From: CAYYKK01 sp046351395
GTDB lineage: Bacteria; Myxococcota_A; Polyangia; Polyangiales; Polyangiaceae
Direction of reading: 5' to 3'
Length of the DNA stretch: 64,000 bases
Assembly (NCBI GenBank): GCA_046351395.1
Contig: JAXLYP010000013.1
Location: forward strand, 124,001 to 188,000
The notes beneath the pieces are model-generated. The model was not told the origin of the DNA and did no database searches. It was given only the letters and a program-made list of their open reading frames with translations. The translations under genes and the position numbers were made by a program. Below are positions 44,396 through 52,194 of this stretch, piece by piece. Numbering within the stretch: position 1 is the stretch's first letter; each line of letters opens with the position of its first letter.

Positions 44396-44767
44396 GCCCA
44401 GCCTCGCCGCACTGACCGAGCGAGGGCGGCACGCTCCAAAGCCGAGGCGCCCAACGGGATCAATCGCCTGCCAAGCCCCGATGGCGGCGCCGGGCGTGTT
44501 GGACAATACCTCCGAATGGGCCCCTCGGCACCCCTCCGTCGAGAGATGTCCTCGCTCGCGGTTGCACGCCCCGCGGTCCTCCGCGGAATTCCGAGGAGCC
44601 ACGGGAAGACGAGAAGCCCGGGGAAGCAGACGGATCATGCGCCGCTCCTCCGAACTTCCTGCCTCCCGTTTTCCTGTTTCTGATTCTCCTGGTGTGACGG
44701 AGAACCACGCTCAATCAGTTGGCCGGTCGACCGCTCCGGTGCTGCGAGGAGCGAGGTAGACCAACCC
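44396..44767. other. Intergenic region, nothing recognised
   Basis: 372 bp between convergent genes. No open frame with coding character, no tRNA-like fold, no sigma-54-like element in a useful position. A slightly AT-rich stretch lies near 44670-44720. Confidence 0.5.
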
Positions 44768-45268
44768 CTACGACTTCTTCGCCGGCGTCTGGACTGGAAT
44801 CTTACGAGTCTCGGCCTCGGGGGTCTTCCGAACCCCGACGGTGAGGACGCCGTCCTTCAAGTCCGCCGTCATGCTCTTCGCGTCGATCCCGTCGGGCAGC
44901 GTGAACGAGCGGCTGAAGTCGCCGTAGGTTCGCTCGTAGGTGTAGTAGGTGTCCGTCTTCTCCTCGTGCTCGGAGCTCCGTTTGCCGGAGATCGTGAGGC
45001 GCTGCCCGGTGACGGTGACGTCGATGTCGGTCTCCTTCACGCCGGGCACATCCGCCTTGAACACGTACCCGTCCTTCGTCTCTTTGACGTCGAACGAAGG
45101 CGAGAACGCGTTGAGCACGGGCGGCGCGATCATTTGCATCTCGCGGAACGGATCCCACGCCATCAGCTCTCGCAAGGAGCGGAACGGCTCCCAACGCGGG
45201 TCCCGCGCCGGGACCAGCTGCGGGGACTTCTGGGGCTCGCCTGCATTCTTCACCTGAACGTTTCCCAT
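44768..45268 (-). CDS. Hsp20/alpha-crystallin small heat shock protein
   Basis: A 166-residue protein. The alpha-crystallin domain (about residues 55-150) runs from FDVKETKDGYVFKADVPGV to the DGVLTVGV signature (G-V-L), and a C-terminal I-x-V (KIPVQ) supports oligomer formation. An ATP-independent holdase chaperone. ATG 45268 has a clean GGAGAATGG ribosome site. The leader is about 57 nt from a strong sigma-54-like element, in place of a sigma-32 or HrcA-type control, of which no CIRCE is seen. Confidence 0.95.
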   Translation of the reverse strand: MGNVQVKNAGEPQKSPQLVPARDPRWEPFRSLRELMAWDPFREMQMIAPPVLNAFSPSFDVKETKDGYVFKADVPGVKETDIDVTVTGQRLTISGKRSSEHEEKTDTYYTYERTYGDFSRSFTLPDGIDAKSMTADLKDGVLTVGVRKTPEAETRKIPVQTPAKKS

Positions 45269-45336
45269 GATCCATTCTCCTTCGTGCACGTCGGCGGTAC
45301 TGACGTGCGCCGTCCGTGATCACCTCCGTGGAGAGA

Positions 45337-45352
45337 AGCAGCGGTCGTACCA
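45337..45352 (-). promoter_or_regulatory. Sigma-54-like element (Hsp20)
   Basis: Minus strand TGGTACGACCGCTGCT, 69 nt before ATG 45268. The upstream region repeats TTCGCAGACATT (near 45362 and 45444), a possible activator site. Confidence 0.6.
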
Positions 45353-45483
45353 TTCGCCGCTTCGCAGACATTCGCGTGAATCGCATCGTTTCTTGGCGAG
45401 CGAGCGTCGCCGTCGGGATCGCGGGGTGAACCGTTCGCGCGCGTTCGCAGACATTGCGCTCGGCGAGAGCGCGTGGCGGACCA

Positions 45484-46740
45484 TCAGTCGCTGAACGCGG
45501 CGGCCATGACCTTGACGCCCGCCTCCATCGCGGTCCACGCCGGGCCCGCGTGGAACGGGAGCCCGTGGGTGAACCGCTGTGGAATGGCTGTGCCGAGGAG
45601 CTTCTTCGCCATCCGCCAAACGACGCCGGTGCCGACGCGGTAGACGTCAGTCTGGTCCTCGCGGACACTGACGGGCCGCCTCGCGTCGTGGGTGAGCTCG
45701 AGGGGCACTTGCGCGAACGTCGCCTTGTCGAGCTGCTCCACGATGCACATGCTCACGGGGTCGAACGCGGCGGTCGTGGGCTCGCCGAAGATGCGCTGCG
45801 CGAGGTGCTCAGAGGCCACGTCCGCCTGTTGGAGCGCGAGGAACGCTTGCTTCACGGGGAAGTCCCCCGCGTCGCCGACGACATAGACGTCGGGGTGCCC
45901 CTCGACTTGCCGACTCACCGGTTGGGTCGGGATGAAGCCCCGCTCGTCCGAAGGGAGCCCGGTGAAGCGCGTCGACGCGACGTACGGCGGGAGAGTGACC
46001 AGCAAGTCGAAGCACTCGACCTCCCCGTCCGCGAGCGCCAAGGACCCCTTGTCGATCCGCTCCACGCGCGCCCCTTTGCGAGAGTGGATGTTGCGCTCCT
46101 TGAACTCCTCGGCGACCACGGCGTCGACGCGCGGACCGAACGACTGGATGAACGCGCCCTCGTGCGTGACGAGCGACAGATCGATCGTGTCCCGCGCGGC
46201 GCGCCGACGGAGCCATGTGTCGAGCATCAGGGCCATCTCGTAGAGCGGACCGGACCACTTGTTGTTCTGCGGGACGAGGAAGACGACGCGCGACCGTACG
46301 CCGAACCCCGCCTTCGCGACGATGCTCTCGTACGCGGCGCGGAGGCGCAGCATCTCCTCCGGCGACCAGATGCCGAGGGCGTGCTCCGACAGGCCGGGAA
46401 TCTCGGCGGGGCGCATCTTCGCGCCCGTCGCGATGACGAGATAGTCGTACGGCACCTCGGCGCCCGACCCGCGGATCACCTTGTTCACGGTGTCGACCTC
46501 GCTGATCCGCGCCGCGACGAACGGGATGGAGCGGCGCTCCAGCGCTCGCCCGAGAGGGAACGAGAACGCCTCGGGCGGCTTGCCGAACGGGATGTAGATC
46601 GTGTTCGGCCTGAACTCGAACTGCGCGCGCTCCCCCACCAGGGTGATCTGGGCGTTCTCGCCGAGGCGCTTGCGCAGATAAAACGCCGATTCGAGGCCTC
46701 CGAAGCCAGTTCCAATCACGACGACGCGGGGTGGGTTCAT
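45484..46740 (-). CDS. FAD/NAD(P)-dependent oxidoreductase, SQR/NDH-2-like
   Basis: A 418-residue protein. The N-terminal FAD fold is VVVIGTGFGGLESAFYLRKRL; ATGAKMRPAEIPG and DVYVVGDAGDFPVKQAFLALQQAD are typical of the sulfide:quinone reductase and type II NADH dehydrogenase family. Only two Cys are present (VECFDL and SMCIVE), not the conserved redox pair of true SQRs, so sulfide oxidation is doubtful. It probably passes electrons to quinones. ATG 46740, next to a sigma-54-like element. Confidence 0.8.
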   Translation of the reverse strand: MNPPRVVVIGTGFGGLESAFYLRKRLGENAQITLVGERAQFEFRPNTIYIPFGKPPEAFSFPLGRALERRSIPFVAARISEVDTVNKVIRGSGAEVPYDYLVIATGAKMRPAEIPGLSEHALGIWSPEEMLRLRAAYESIVAKAGFGVRSRVVFLVPQNNKWSGPLYEMALMLDTWLRRRAARDTIDLSLVTHEGAFIQSFGPRVDAVVAEEFKERNIHSRKGARVERIDKGSLALADGEVECFDLLVTLPPYVASTRFTGLPSDERGFIPTQPVSRQVEGHPDVYVVGDAGDFPVKQAFLALQQADVASEHLAQRIFGEPTTAAFDPVSMCIVEQLDKATFAQVPLELTHDARRPVSVREDQTDVYRVGTGVVWRMAKKLLGTAIPQRFTHGLPFHAGPAWTAMEAGVKVMAAAFSD

Positions 46741-46753
46741 GGCCGCACGGGCG

Positions 46754-46769
46754 AGCACGTCCTGTGCCT
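46754..46769 (-). promoter_or_regulatory. Sigma-54-like element (FAD oxidoreductase)
   Basis: Minus strand AGGCACAGGACGTGCT, -12 TGC ends 14 nt before ATG 46740. Confidence 0.55.
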
Positions 46770-47134
46770 CGAGCTCCCCGAAGCGCCCTGCCCTGCGGTC
46801 GACAGTGACCGAGGGCCGCCTCCGCGCGCACGGTTCGCGCTGCAGCGCATATCTTGCGCCTCGACGAACCTCGTCGCGCTCCCCCATGGCGCGAATTCCC
46901 GAGCGCGCCGAATTGGAACGAACCGTGCTCGGCTCCGCTCGTCGCGCAGCGCGCGCGAACCGACCCGCGCAATGTCGCGACGGGATCATGCTCGTCGGTT
47001 CGCGCGGCTGCGCGGCACACCTCAAGGGGGCGTCGCGACTCGCGGACGCGAGCCCAGGCCCCGAATGCCCGCGAAAAGCGGCAATGGATCGAGCCGGGGT
47101 GGGCGCTCGCCCCGATGGGGTTACATTGTCGGGC
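46770..47134. other. Intergenic region upstream of hybrid kinase
   Basis: 365 bp between divergent genes. The frame of the kinase stays open here, but the residues are low-complexity Arg/Ser/Pro and no domain is present, so it is taken as non-coding. No promoter toward the kinase could be assigned. Confidence 0.45.
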
Positions 47135-49516
47135 GTGAATGGAACCGCCGACTTTCGGAGGCTGTTCGAGGGCGCGCCGGGCTGCTACCTGGCGCTCTCG
47201 ACGGAGCTCGTCATCGTGGCGGTCAGCGACGCCTACTTGCGCGCCACCCGCACGGAGCGATCCGCGATCCTCGGCCGGGGCGTGTTCGACGTCTTCCCGG
47301 ACAATCCGGACGACCCGGGGGCGAGCGGCGTGGCGAACCTCCGTCGGTCGCTAGAGCGAGTCCTCGAGCACCGACAGCCCGATCGAATGGCCGTCCAAAA
47401 GTATGACATTCGGCGGCCCGAGGCGGAGGGCGGCGGGTTCGAGGAGCGGCACTGGAGCCCCGAGAACGTCCCCATTTTCGGCGCCCAGGGGGAGGTTCTG
47501 TACATTCTGCATCACGTCGAAGACGTGACGGATCTCGTGCGCATGAAGCACGACCGCACCGAGCAAGCCCGCGCGGCTTTCGAGCTCGCGCTCTCGTCGG
47601 AGGAGCGGTTCGGGCAGCTGCTCGACGCGGCTCCAGACGCGATCGTCGTGGCGGGGGCGGACGGCATCATCCAGCTGGTGAACGCGCAGACGGAGAAGCT
47701 ATTTGGATACGCGCGCTCCGAGCTCGTTGGAAAGCCACTCGATGTCCTCATCCCGGATCGCTATCGGCGGGATCACTCGGGCCTCGTCGCGCGCTATTTT
47801 GCGCGCCCCACCGCGCGGGCGATGGGCTCGGGGGTGGAGCTCGCGGGCAAGCGGAGCGACGGCGCGGAGATCCCGATCGAGGTCAGCCTGAGCCCCCTTC
47901 GAAGCGGCGAAGCGCTGACGGTGACTGCCGCGATCCGAGACATCTCGGAGCGGAGGCGCATGGAGGCGGCGGCGAAGCTCACGTCCGCTCGGCTCGAGAG
48001 CGCGGTCGAGAGCATTCAAGATGCGTTCGCGCTCTTCGACTCGAGCGATCGGCTGGTGCTTTGCAACAGCACCTATAGACGGCTGATCGGCGACGCGCTC
48101 CCCGGTCCGCTCGTGGGCGAGCCGTACGCGCGCGTGCTCGACGCGTTCGTCGCGCAGCTCGACCTCGACGAGGACGGACGCCGCCGCTTTCGCGAGGAGC
48201 GCCTCATGCGACGGGCCTCGGACATGGCGCAGTTCGACGTGCGGCTCCGCGACGGGCGCGCGCTTCGCGTGAGTGACCGCCGGACCCCCGAGGGGGGCAT
48301 GGTGACGACGATCTGGGACGTGACCCTCGACGAGGAGCGCGCGGCAGAGCTGCGCGACGCCCGCGTCTCCGCCGAGGCGGGGAGCGCGGCGAAGAGTGAG
48401 TTCCTCTCCTCGATGAGCCACGAGCTCCGGACGCCGCTCAACGCGATCCTCGGGTTCGCGCAGCTCGTCGCGCGGGACAAAGAGCTCTCGGCCAAGAACC
48501 GCGAGCGCATCGGGCACATCCACGCCGGGGGGCAGCACCTCCTCCGGCTGATCGACGACATCCTCGATCTCGCGCGCATCGAGGCGCGCGGGGTGTCGGT
48601 GTCGACGGAGCCCGTCTCCGTCGCGGAGGTGCTCGAGGACGTGAGGCGCACGCTCGAGCCGCTCGCTGGGCCGCGGAGCGTCCGCGTCGAGATCGCGCCG
48701 CTTCCGGCGTCGGTTCCGCTCGTCGCCGTCGATCGGACGCGGTTCGTACAGATCCTGATGAACTTCGGATCGAACGCCATCAAGTACAACCGCGACGGTG
48801 GCAGGGTGACGTTTCGCGTGTCTTGCCAAACGAGCGAGCGCGTTCGCGTCACCGTCGAGGACACTGGGTATGGCATCTCGGGCGAGCACCAGCCCAAGCT
48901 CTTCCAGCCCTTCCAACGGGCAGGGCAGGAGACCGGGAGCATCCAAGGGACCGGGATCGGCCTCGTGATCACGAAGCGCCTCGCGGAGCTGATGGCGGGG
49001 GAGGTCGGCTTCGAGAGCCGGCACGGTGAGGGTTCGAGCTTCTGGGTGGACGTGCCGGTCGTCGTGGCGCCCGCGACCGAGCGGCCCACGGTGAGCGCCG
49101 CGCCTGCGCGCGCCGACCTCGCGATCGGAGCGCGGCGACTGCTCTATGTCGAAGACAATCCCGCGAACGTCCTCTTCATGGAGGACGTGATGAGCTCGTT
49201 CGAGAACGTGGAGCTCGTGACCGCGCCCACGGCGGAGATGGGGATCGAGCTTGCGACGCGAGTGCGGCCGCACGCGATCATCCTCGACATCAACCTGCCG
49301 GGAATGAGCGGACTCGACGCGCTGCGCGCGCTCCGCGAGCGCCCCGAGACGCGCGAGATCCCCGTGATCGCGCTGAGCGCGGCGGCTTCGGCGCGCGACC
49401 GCGAGCGGGGCGAGCGCGAGGGGTTCCGTCGGTACCTCACCAAGCCGGTCCAGGTCGATTTGCTGCTCGCCGTGCTCGAGGAGGTGCTGGGCGAAGGGGC
49501 TCCGTCGGCTCGTTGA
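47135..49516 (+). CDS. Hybrid histidine kinase (PAS-PAS-PAS-HisKA-HATPase-REC)
   Basis: A 793-residue protein with no membrane segment. PAS1 (about 5-120, FEGAPGCYLALSTELVIVAV), PAS2 (about 160-270, LLDAAPDAIVVAGADGIIQL), PAS3 (about 285-390, IQDAFALFDSSDRLVLCN), HisKA with phospho-His in SMSHELRTPL (about 428), HATPase with GYGISGEH and GTGIGLVI, and a receiver with YVEDNPANV and phospho-acceptor Asp in IILDINLPGMSG (about 716). GTG 47135 is preferred because PAS1 starts at once; ATG 47084 is possible. A cytoplasmic sensor; the ligand is unknown. The broken kinase at 52-54 kb ends with a related HATPase-REC module. Confidence 0.9.
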   Translation: MNGTADFRRLFEGAPGCYLALSTELVIVAVSDAYLRATRTERSAILGRGVFDVFPDNPDDPGASGVANLRRSLERVLEHRQPDRMAVQKYDIRRPEAEGGGFEERHWSPENVPIFGAQGEVLYILHHVEDVTDLVRMKHDRTEQARAAFELALSSEERFGQLLDAAPDAIVVAGADGIIQLVNAQTEKLFGYARSELVGKPLDVLIPDRYRRDHSGLVARYFARPTARAMGSGVELAGKRSDGAEIPIEVSLSPLRSGEALTVTAAIRDISERRRMEAAAKLTSARLESAVESIQDAFALFDSSDRLVLCNSTYRRLIGDALPGPLVGEPYARVLDAFVAQLDLDEDGRRRFREERLMRRASDMAQFDVRLRDGRALRVSDRRTPEGGMVTTIWDVTLDEERAAELRDARVSAEAGSAAKSEFLSSMSHELRTPLNAILGFAQLVARDKELSAKNRERIGHIHAGGQHLLRLIDDILDLARIEARGVSVSTEPVSVAEVLEDVRRTLEPLAGPRSVRVEIAPLPASVPLVAVDRTRFVQILMNFGSNAIKYNRDGGRVTFRVSCQTSERVRVTVEDTGYGISGEHQPKLFQPFQRAGQETGSIQGTGIGLVITKRLAELMAGEVGFESRHGEGSSFWVDVPVVVAPATERPTVSAAPARADLAIGARRLLYVEDNPANVLFMEDVMSSFENVELVTAPTAEMGIELATRVRPHAIILDINLPGMSGLDALRALRERPETREIPVIALSAAASARDRERGEREGFRRYLTKPVQVDLLLAVLEEVLGEGAPSAR

Positions 49517-49527
49517 GGTGGGGCTCG

Positions 49528-49875
49528 TCACCCCGCCGACGCGGGCGGCGGCCGCGCCGAAGGAGTCCTCGACAGGCGGCGTCGTGCGTCGCCGAACGCG
49601 CGCTCGACCCCGCGGGCGAGCGCGTCGCGAAGCTCCTCGTCGGGCGGATCCGGCGCGGCGGGCGCGCTCACGGTCACGATCTCTTCGCGTGTCGCGAGCG
49701 TGATGCGCACCCACGCGCGCGCCCCTCGGCCGAGCGCGTTCGCGGCCTCGATCGCGACGTCGATCGACTCGACCCCCTCCCACTCCTCGGCCAGGCGACC
49801 CGCCTCGCGCTTCACCGCAGCGGAGAGCTCGTCGTTCAACGCGCACCCGCGCGACGTGACCTCGATGCGTGCCAT
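49528..49875 (-). CDS. HPF/RaiA-like ribosome hibernation domain protein (copy 2)
   Basis: A 115-residue paralogue of 23760-24107. ARIEVTSRGCALNDELSAAV and WEGVESIDVAIEAANALGRG align directly with copy 1, as does the basic C-terminal helix DARRRLSRT. Same inferred role in binding ribosomes at rest. ATG 49875 with GGAGGAG. Converges on the hybrid kinase, 11 bp between the ends. Confidence 0.6.
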   Translation of the reverse strand: MARIEVTSRGCALNDELSAAVKREAGRLAEEWEGVESIDVAIEAANALGRGARAWVRITLATREEIVTVSAPAAPDPPDEELRDALARGVERAFGDARRRLSRTPSARPPPASAG

Positions 49876-49919
49876 GGCTCCTCCTGTCGCAACCCGGCGA
49901 CTCCTGGCTCGGGGCGCTT

Positions 49920-49935
49920 CGCACGCCACGTGCCG
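49920..49935 (-). promoter_or_regulatory. Sigma-54-like element (HPF-like 2)
   Basis: Minus strand CGGCACGTGGCGTGCG, 45 nt before ATG 49875; matches the element of copy 1 in 13 of 16 bases. Confidence 0.6.
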
Positions 49936-50102
49936 AGCTTCGTCGCGCGCTTCGCCCTTCGCGAGCGGACTCGGGCTCCGCTGCCTGCGCATCGTTTGCG
50001 TCCCCGCGCGTCGGCCGCGCCGAGGACGGGCCCCACTCTGCGAGCCGCGATCCGGCACGTGGATTCGCCTGTCGACGCGGCATCGGCGGGTCGCGCGCCT
50101 CG

Positions 50103-50118
50103 TGGCGTCCCGATTGCA
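50103..50118 (+). promoter_or_regulatory. Sigma-54-like element (SDR unit)
   Basis: TGGCGTCCCGATTGCA, 28 nt before ATG 50146, with AAGGAG in the leader. Confidence 0.45.
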
Positions 50119-50145
50119 CAGAGCGCCGGCAAGGAGTGTGACGAC

Positions 50146-50187
50146 ATGAAGAAGACGAATGGGGCTCACGTGGAGAAGCAGTCGTGA
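50146..50187 (+). CDS. Possible 13-codon leader peptide
   Basis: ATG 50146 with the ribosome site AAGGAGTG opens MKKTNGAHVEKQS, whose TGA overlaps the GTG start of the SDR gene. It has the best ribosome site of the unit and is likely to couple translation of the SDR gene. Confidence 0.4.
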   Translation: MKKTNGAHVEKQS

Positions 50188-50951
50188 GCGGCCGACTCGC
50201 GGGTAAGGTCGCGATCGTGACGGGCGCGGCCGGCGGTATCGGCGCAGCGACGGCGAAGCGGTTCGCGGACGAGGGCGCGCGCGTCGTGATCGTCGATCGC
50301 GACGAGTCCTCCCTGTTCGAGGTCGCCCGGAACATCGGGCTCGAGGTGATGGCGGCGCCAGCGGACGTGTCGAGCCTGCCCGCGATGCTGCACGTCGTGG
50401 AGCGCGCCGTCGCTGCGTTCGGCGGATTGGACGTCATGTTCGCGAACGCAGGGATCGAAGGGATCGTGAAGCCTCTGCTCGACACGACCCCGGAGGAGCT
50501 CGACCGGGTGCTCGCCGTGAACGTGCGAGGGGCCTTCAACTCGATTCGAGCGGCGGCGCCCGCGATCGCGAAGCGCGGAGGCGGTGCCATCCTCGTCACG
50601 TCCTCCGTCGCGGGGCTCGTCGGCGCGTCCGGCCTCGCGCCGTACATCACGAGCAAGCACGCGGTCATGGGGCTCGTGAAGGCCGCGGCGATCGAGCTCG
50701 CCGCCCAGAAGATTCGGGTCGCTGCGATCAACCCCGGGCCGATCGAGAACCGCATGATGAGGTCGATCGAGGCGCAGGCTTCCCCCGCGGACCCGGGGAT
50801 CGTCAAGGCGGGCTTCGAGGCGCTCGTGCCGCTCCGCCGCTATGGCACCAACGAGGAGATCGCGAACCTCGCGCTCTTCCTCGCGAGCGATGAAGCGTCC
50901 TATTGCACGGGCGGGGCGTTCGTCGCCGACGGTGGGTACGTGGCGCAGTAG
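50184..50951 (+). CDS. Short-chain dehydrogenase/reductase
   Basis: A 255-residue classical SDR: cofactor site TGAAGGIGAATA (about residue 13), NAG motif FANAGIE, catalytic Ser in VTSSVAGLVG and Tyr-x3-Lys in YITSKHA, and NPGPIENRMM. The substrate cannot be told from sequence. Arg-Asp at VDRDE after beta-2 suggests NAD(H) preference. GTG 50184 overlaps the leader frame as GTGA. Followed by a terminator-like hairpin. Confidence 0.9.
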   Translation: MSGRLAGKVAIVTGAAGGIGAATAKRFADEGARVVIVDRDESSLFEVARNIGLEVMAAPADVSSLPAMLHVVERAVAAFGGLDVMFANAGIEGIVKPLLDTTPEELDRVLAVNVRGAFNSIRAAAPAIAKRGGGAILVTSSVAGLVGASGLAPYITSKHAVMGLVKAAAIELAAQKIRVAAINPGPIENRMMRSIEAQASPADPGIVKAGFEALVPLRRYGTNEEIANLALFLASDEASYCTGGAFVADGGYVAQ

Positions 50952-50956
50952 GAGAC

Positions 50957-50986
50957 GGGAGCACCGGACCCGGTCGGTGCTCTCCC
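50957..50986 (+). terminator. Hairpin after SDR, related to family B element ends
   Basis: GGGAGCACCG pairs with CGGTGCTC(T)CCC around a short loop containing CCCGGT. The stem equals the joined outer ends of the family B elements, as if the middle had been deleted. Probably acts as a terminator between converging genes. Confidence 0.5.
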
Positions 50987-50987
50987 T

Positions 50988-51428
50988 TCAATCCCCGATC
51001 GCCCGCACGAGCAGCGCCGTCATCGCCGAGGCGACGAGCGTCGCCGTCGCGCCGAACGCGTAGACGAGCGTCGCGTTCGGCGCGCCGACGCGGCCGCGCG
51101 CGATGTGGCGCCGAACGTGGGCGAACCGGATCGTGCTGACGAGGTTCACGAGCATCCCCACGGCGACGAGCGCGGCCCCGATGAACGACGAGCCGACGCC
51201 CTGCTGGACGTGGACGCGGAGCTCGCCCGCGAGCGCGATCTGCTGCAAGAAGAGAGCGAAGCGCGCGATGGCGAACCCGAACGCCATGAGCGCGATCCCC
51301 GTCCTGATCCACGCGAGGAGCGTGCGCTCGTTCGCCTGGTGAAGGCGGAGGGTCTCCGGCTCGACGCGCTCGATGTAGAACCTTAGGGCGCGTCCGGAAA
51401 TAACTGGCGCATTCGGCCGGCGCTGCAT
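50988..51428 (-). CDS. DUF202/YidH-family membrane protein
   Basis: About 146 residues. ANERTLLAWIRTGIALMAFGFAIARF is the diagnostic DUF202 segment, followed by two more hydrophobic helices (IGAALVAVGMLVNLVS and VYAFGATATLVASAMTALLV). The only ATG (51428) lies inside a family A MITE-like element, so the first 15 residues are encoded by the repeat; no other start exists before the DUF202 motif. The insertion either replaced the native start or broke the gene. Confidence 0.8.
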   Translation of the reverse strand: MQRRPNAPVISGRALRFYIERVEPETLRLHQANERTLLAWIRTGIALMAFGFAIARFALFLQQIALAGELRVHVQQGVGSSFIGAALVAVGMLVNLVSTIRFAHVRRHIARGRVGAPNATLVYAFGATATLVASAMTALLVRAIGD

Positions 51429-51539
51429 CCGCGGCCGGCGTTACTCCTCCTCCGTCGCCCCACTATTCCTCGTCGTCGCGCCTTGGCCGCGGGGCGCATC
51501 GTCGCCCTCGGTGCAGCCACCTATTTCCGGACGCGCCCC
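51386..51539. repeat. MITE-like element, family A, copy 3
   Basis: 154 bp, TA on both sides, ends GGGCGCGTCCGGAAATAA and inverted CTATTTCCGGACGCGCCCC. Same orientation and very similar to copy 1. It provides the start codon and first residues of the DUF202 gene. Confidence 0.78.
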
Positions 51540-51578
51540 TAGCGCTCGGCCGCGGCTCGCACCACGCGCCCGCCCGCG

Positions 51579-52118
51579 TCAGTCGGAGTTGGGGCCGCGA
51601 GGACCTCGCGAGGGGTGGGCCTCCGAGATGGGGTGCTCACTCCCCGGCCGCCCGCTCGACAGCGTGTCGCCGTGAGAGGGCGGATGAGGCAGAGGATGCG
51701 CGTACCGAACGCACCTCGGGCGCCGCAAGACGAACCGCTGGCTCAACCAGGGCGGGAGGTCGGCGATGAGCTTTGCGCGTACGTCGTCGGGAAGGCGCTC
51801 GGTGACGAGGTCGCAAACCGTCGTGAGGCGCTCCTTCGTATCGCTCAGGCTCGTTCCCCTCTTGCTCGCGATGCCGCGGATGAGTTCGACCTCCGTCCGC
51901 GTCGAGCTCGACCGGCCGCCGCCCTCCATCGCGTCGCCCAACGCCGTGGGGACGTGCCGCGTGATGGCCCGCCGCTCGTCCTCGGCGAGGACCTCGCCGA
52001 GGCCTTCGAACACTGCGACGAGCGTCTTTTCGGCGTCCACGTCGTCGACGAAGCACGGCGTCCCTCGAAGGGCGGCGATCCACTCTGCGAGCCCTTCTTC
52101 GATCCGTTCCGATTCCAT
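51579..52118 (-). CDS. DUF2267-like protein
   Basis: A 179-residue protein. The repeat-like blocks VDAEKTLVAVFEGLGEVLAE and LTTVCDLVTERLPDDVRAKL, each ending in a conserved hydrophobic turn (LPPWLSQRF), match the helical DUF2267 fold of unknown function that often occurs with stress genes. The last 45 residues are Pro/His/Ser-rich and probably disordered. Start ATG 52118, with the sigma-54-like element just upstream. Confidence 0.7.
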   Translation of the reverse strand: MESERIEEGLAEWIAALRGTPCFVDDVDAEKTLVAVFEGLGEVLAEDERRAITRHVPTALGDAMEGGGRSSSTRTEVELIRGIASKRGTSLSDTKERLTTVCDLVTERLPDDVRAKLIADLPPWLSQRFVLRRPRCVRYAHPLPHPPSHGDTLSSGRPGSEHPISEAHPSRGPRGPNSD

Positions 52119-52130
52119 TCTCGGAGTCTC

Positions 52131-52146
52131 TGCACGACGCGTTCCT
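52131..52146 (-). promoter_or_regulatory. Sigma-54-like element (DUF2267)
   Basis: Minus strand AGGAACGCGTCGTGCA, -12 TGC ends 13 nt before ATG 52118. Confidence 0.4.
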
Positions 52147-52194
52147 CGCGCTGCCTGCGCGGCGACAGATCGACAGACAGACAATCCAACCCGC

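Noticed and set aside
45484..46740. Annotation as a true sulfide:quinone oxidoreductase
   Set aside because: The conserved redox cysteine pair is not present; only the family fold is supported.
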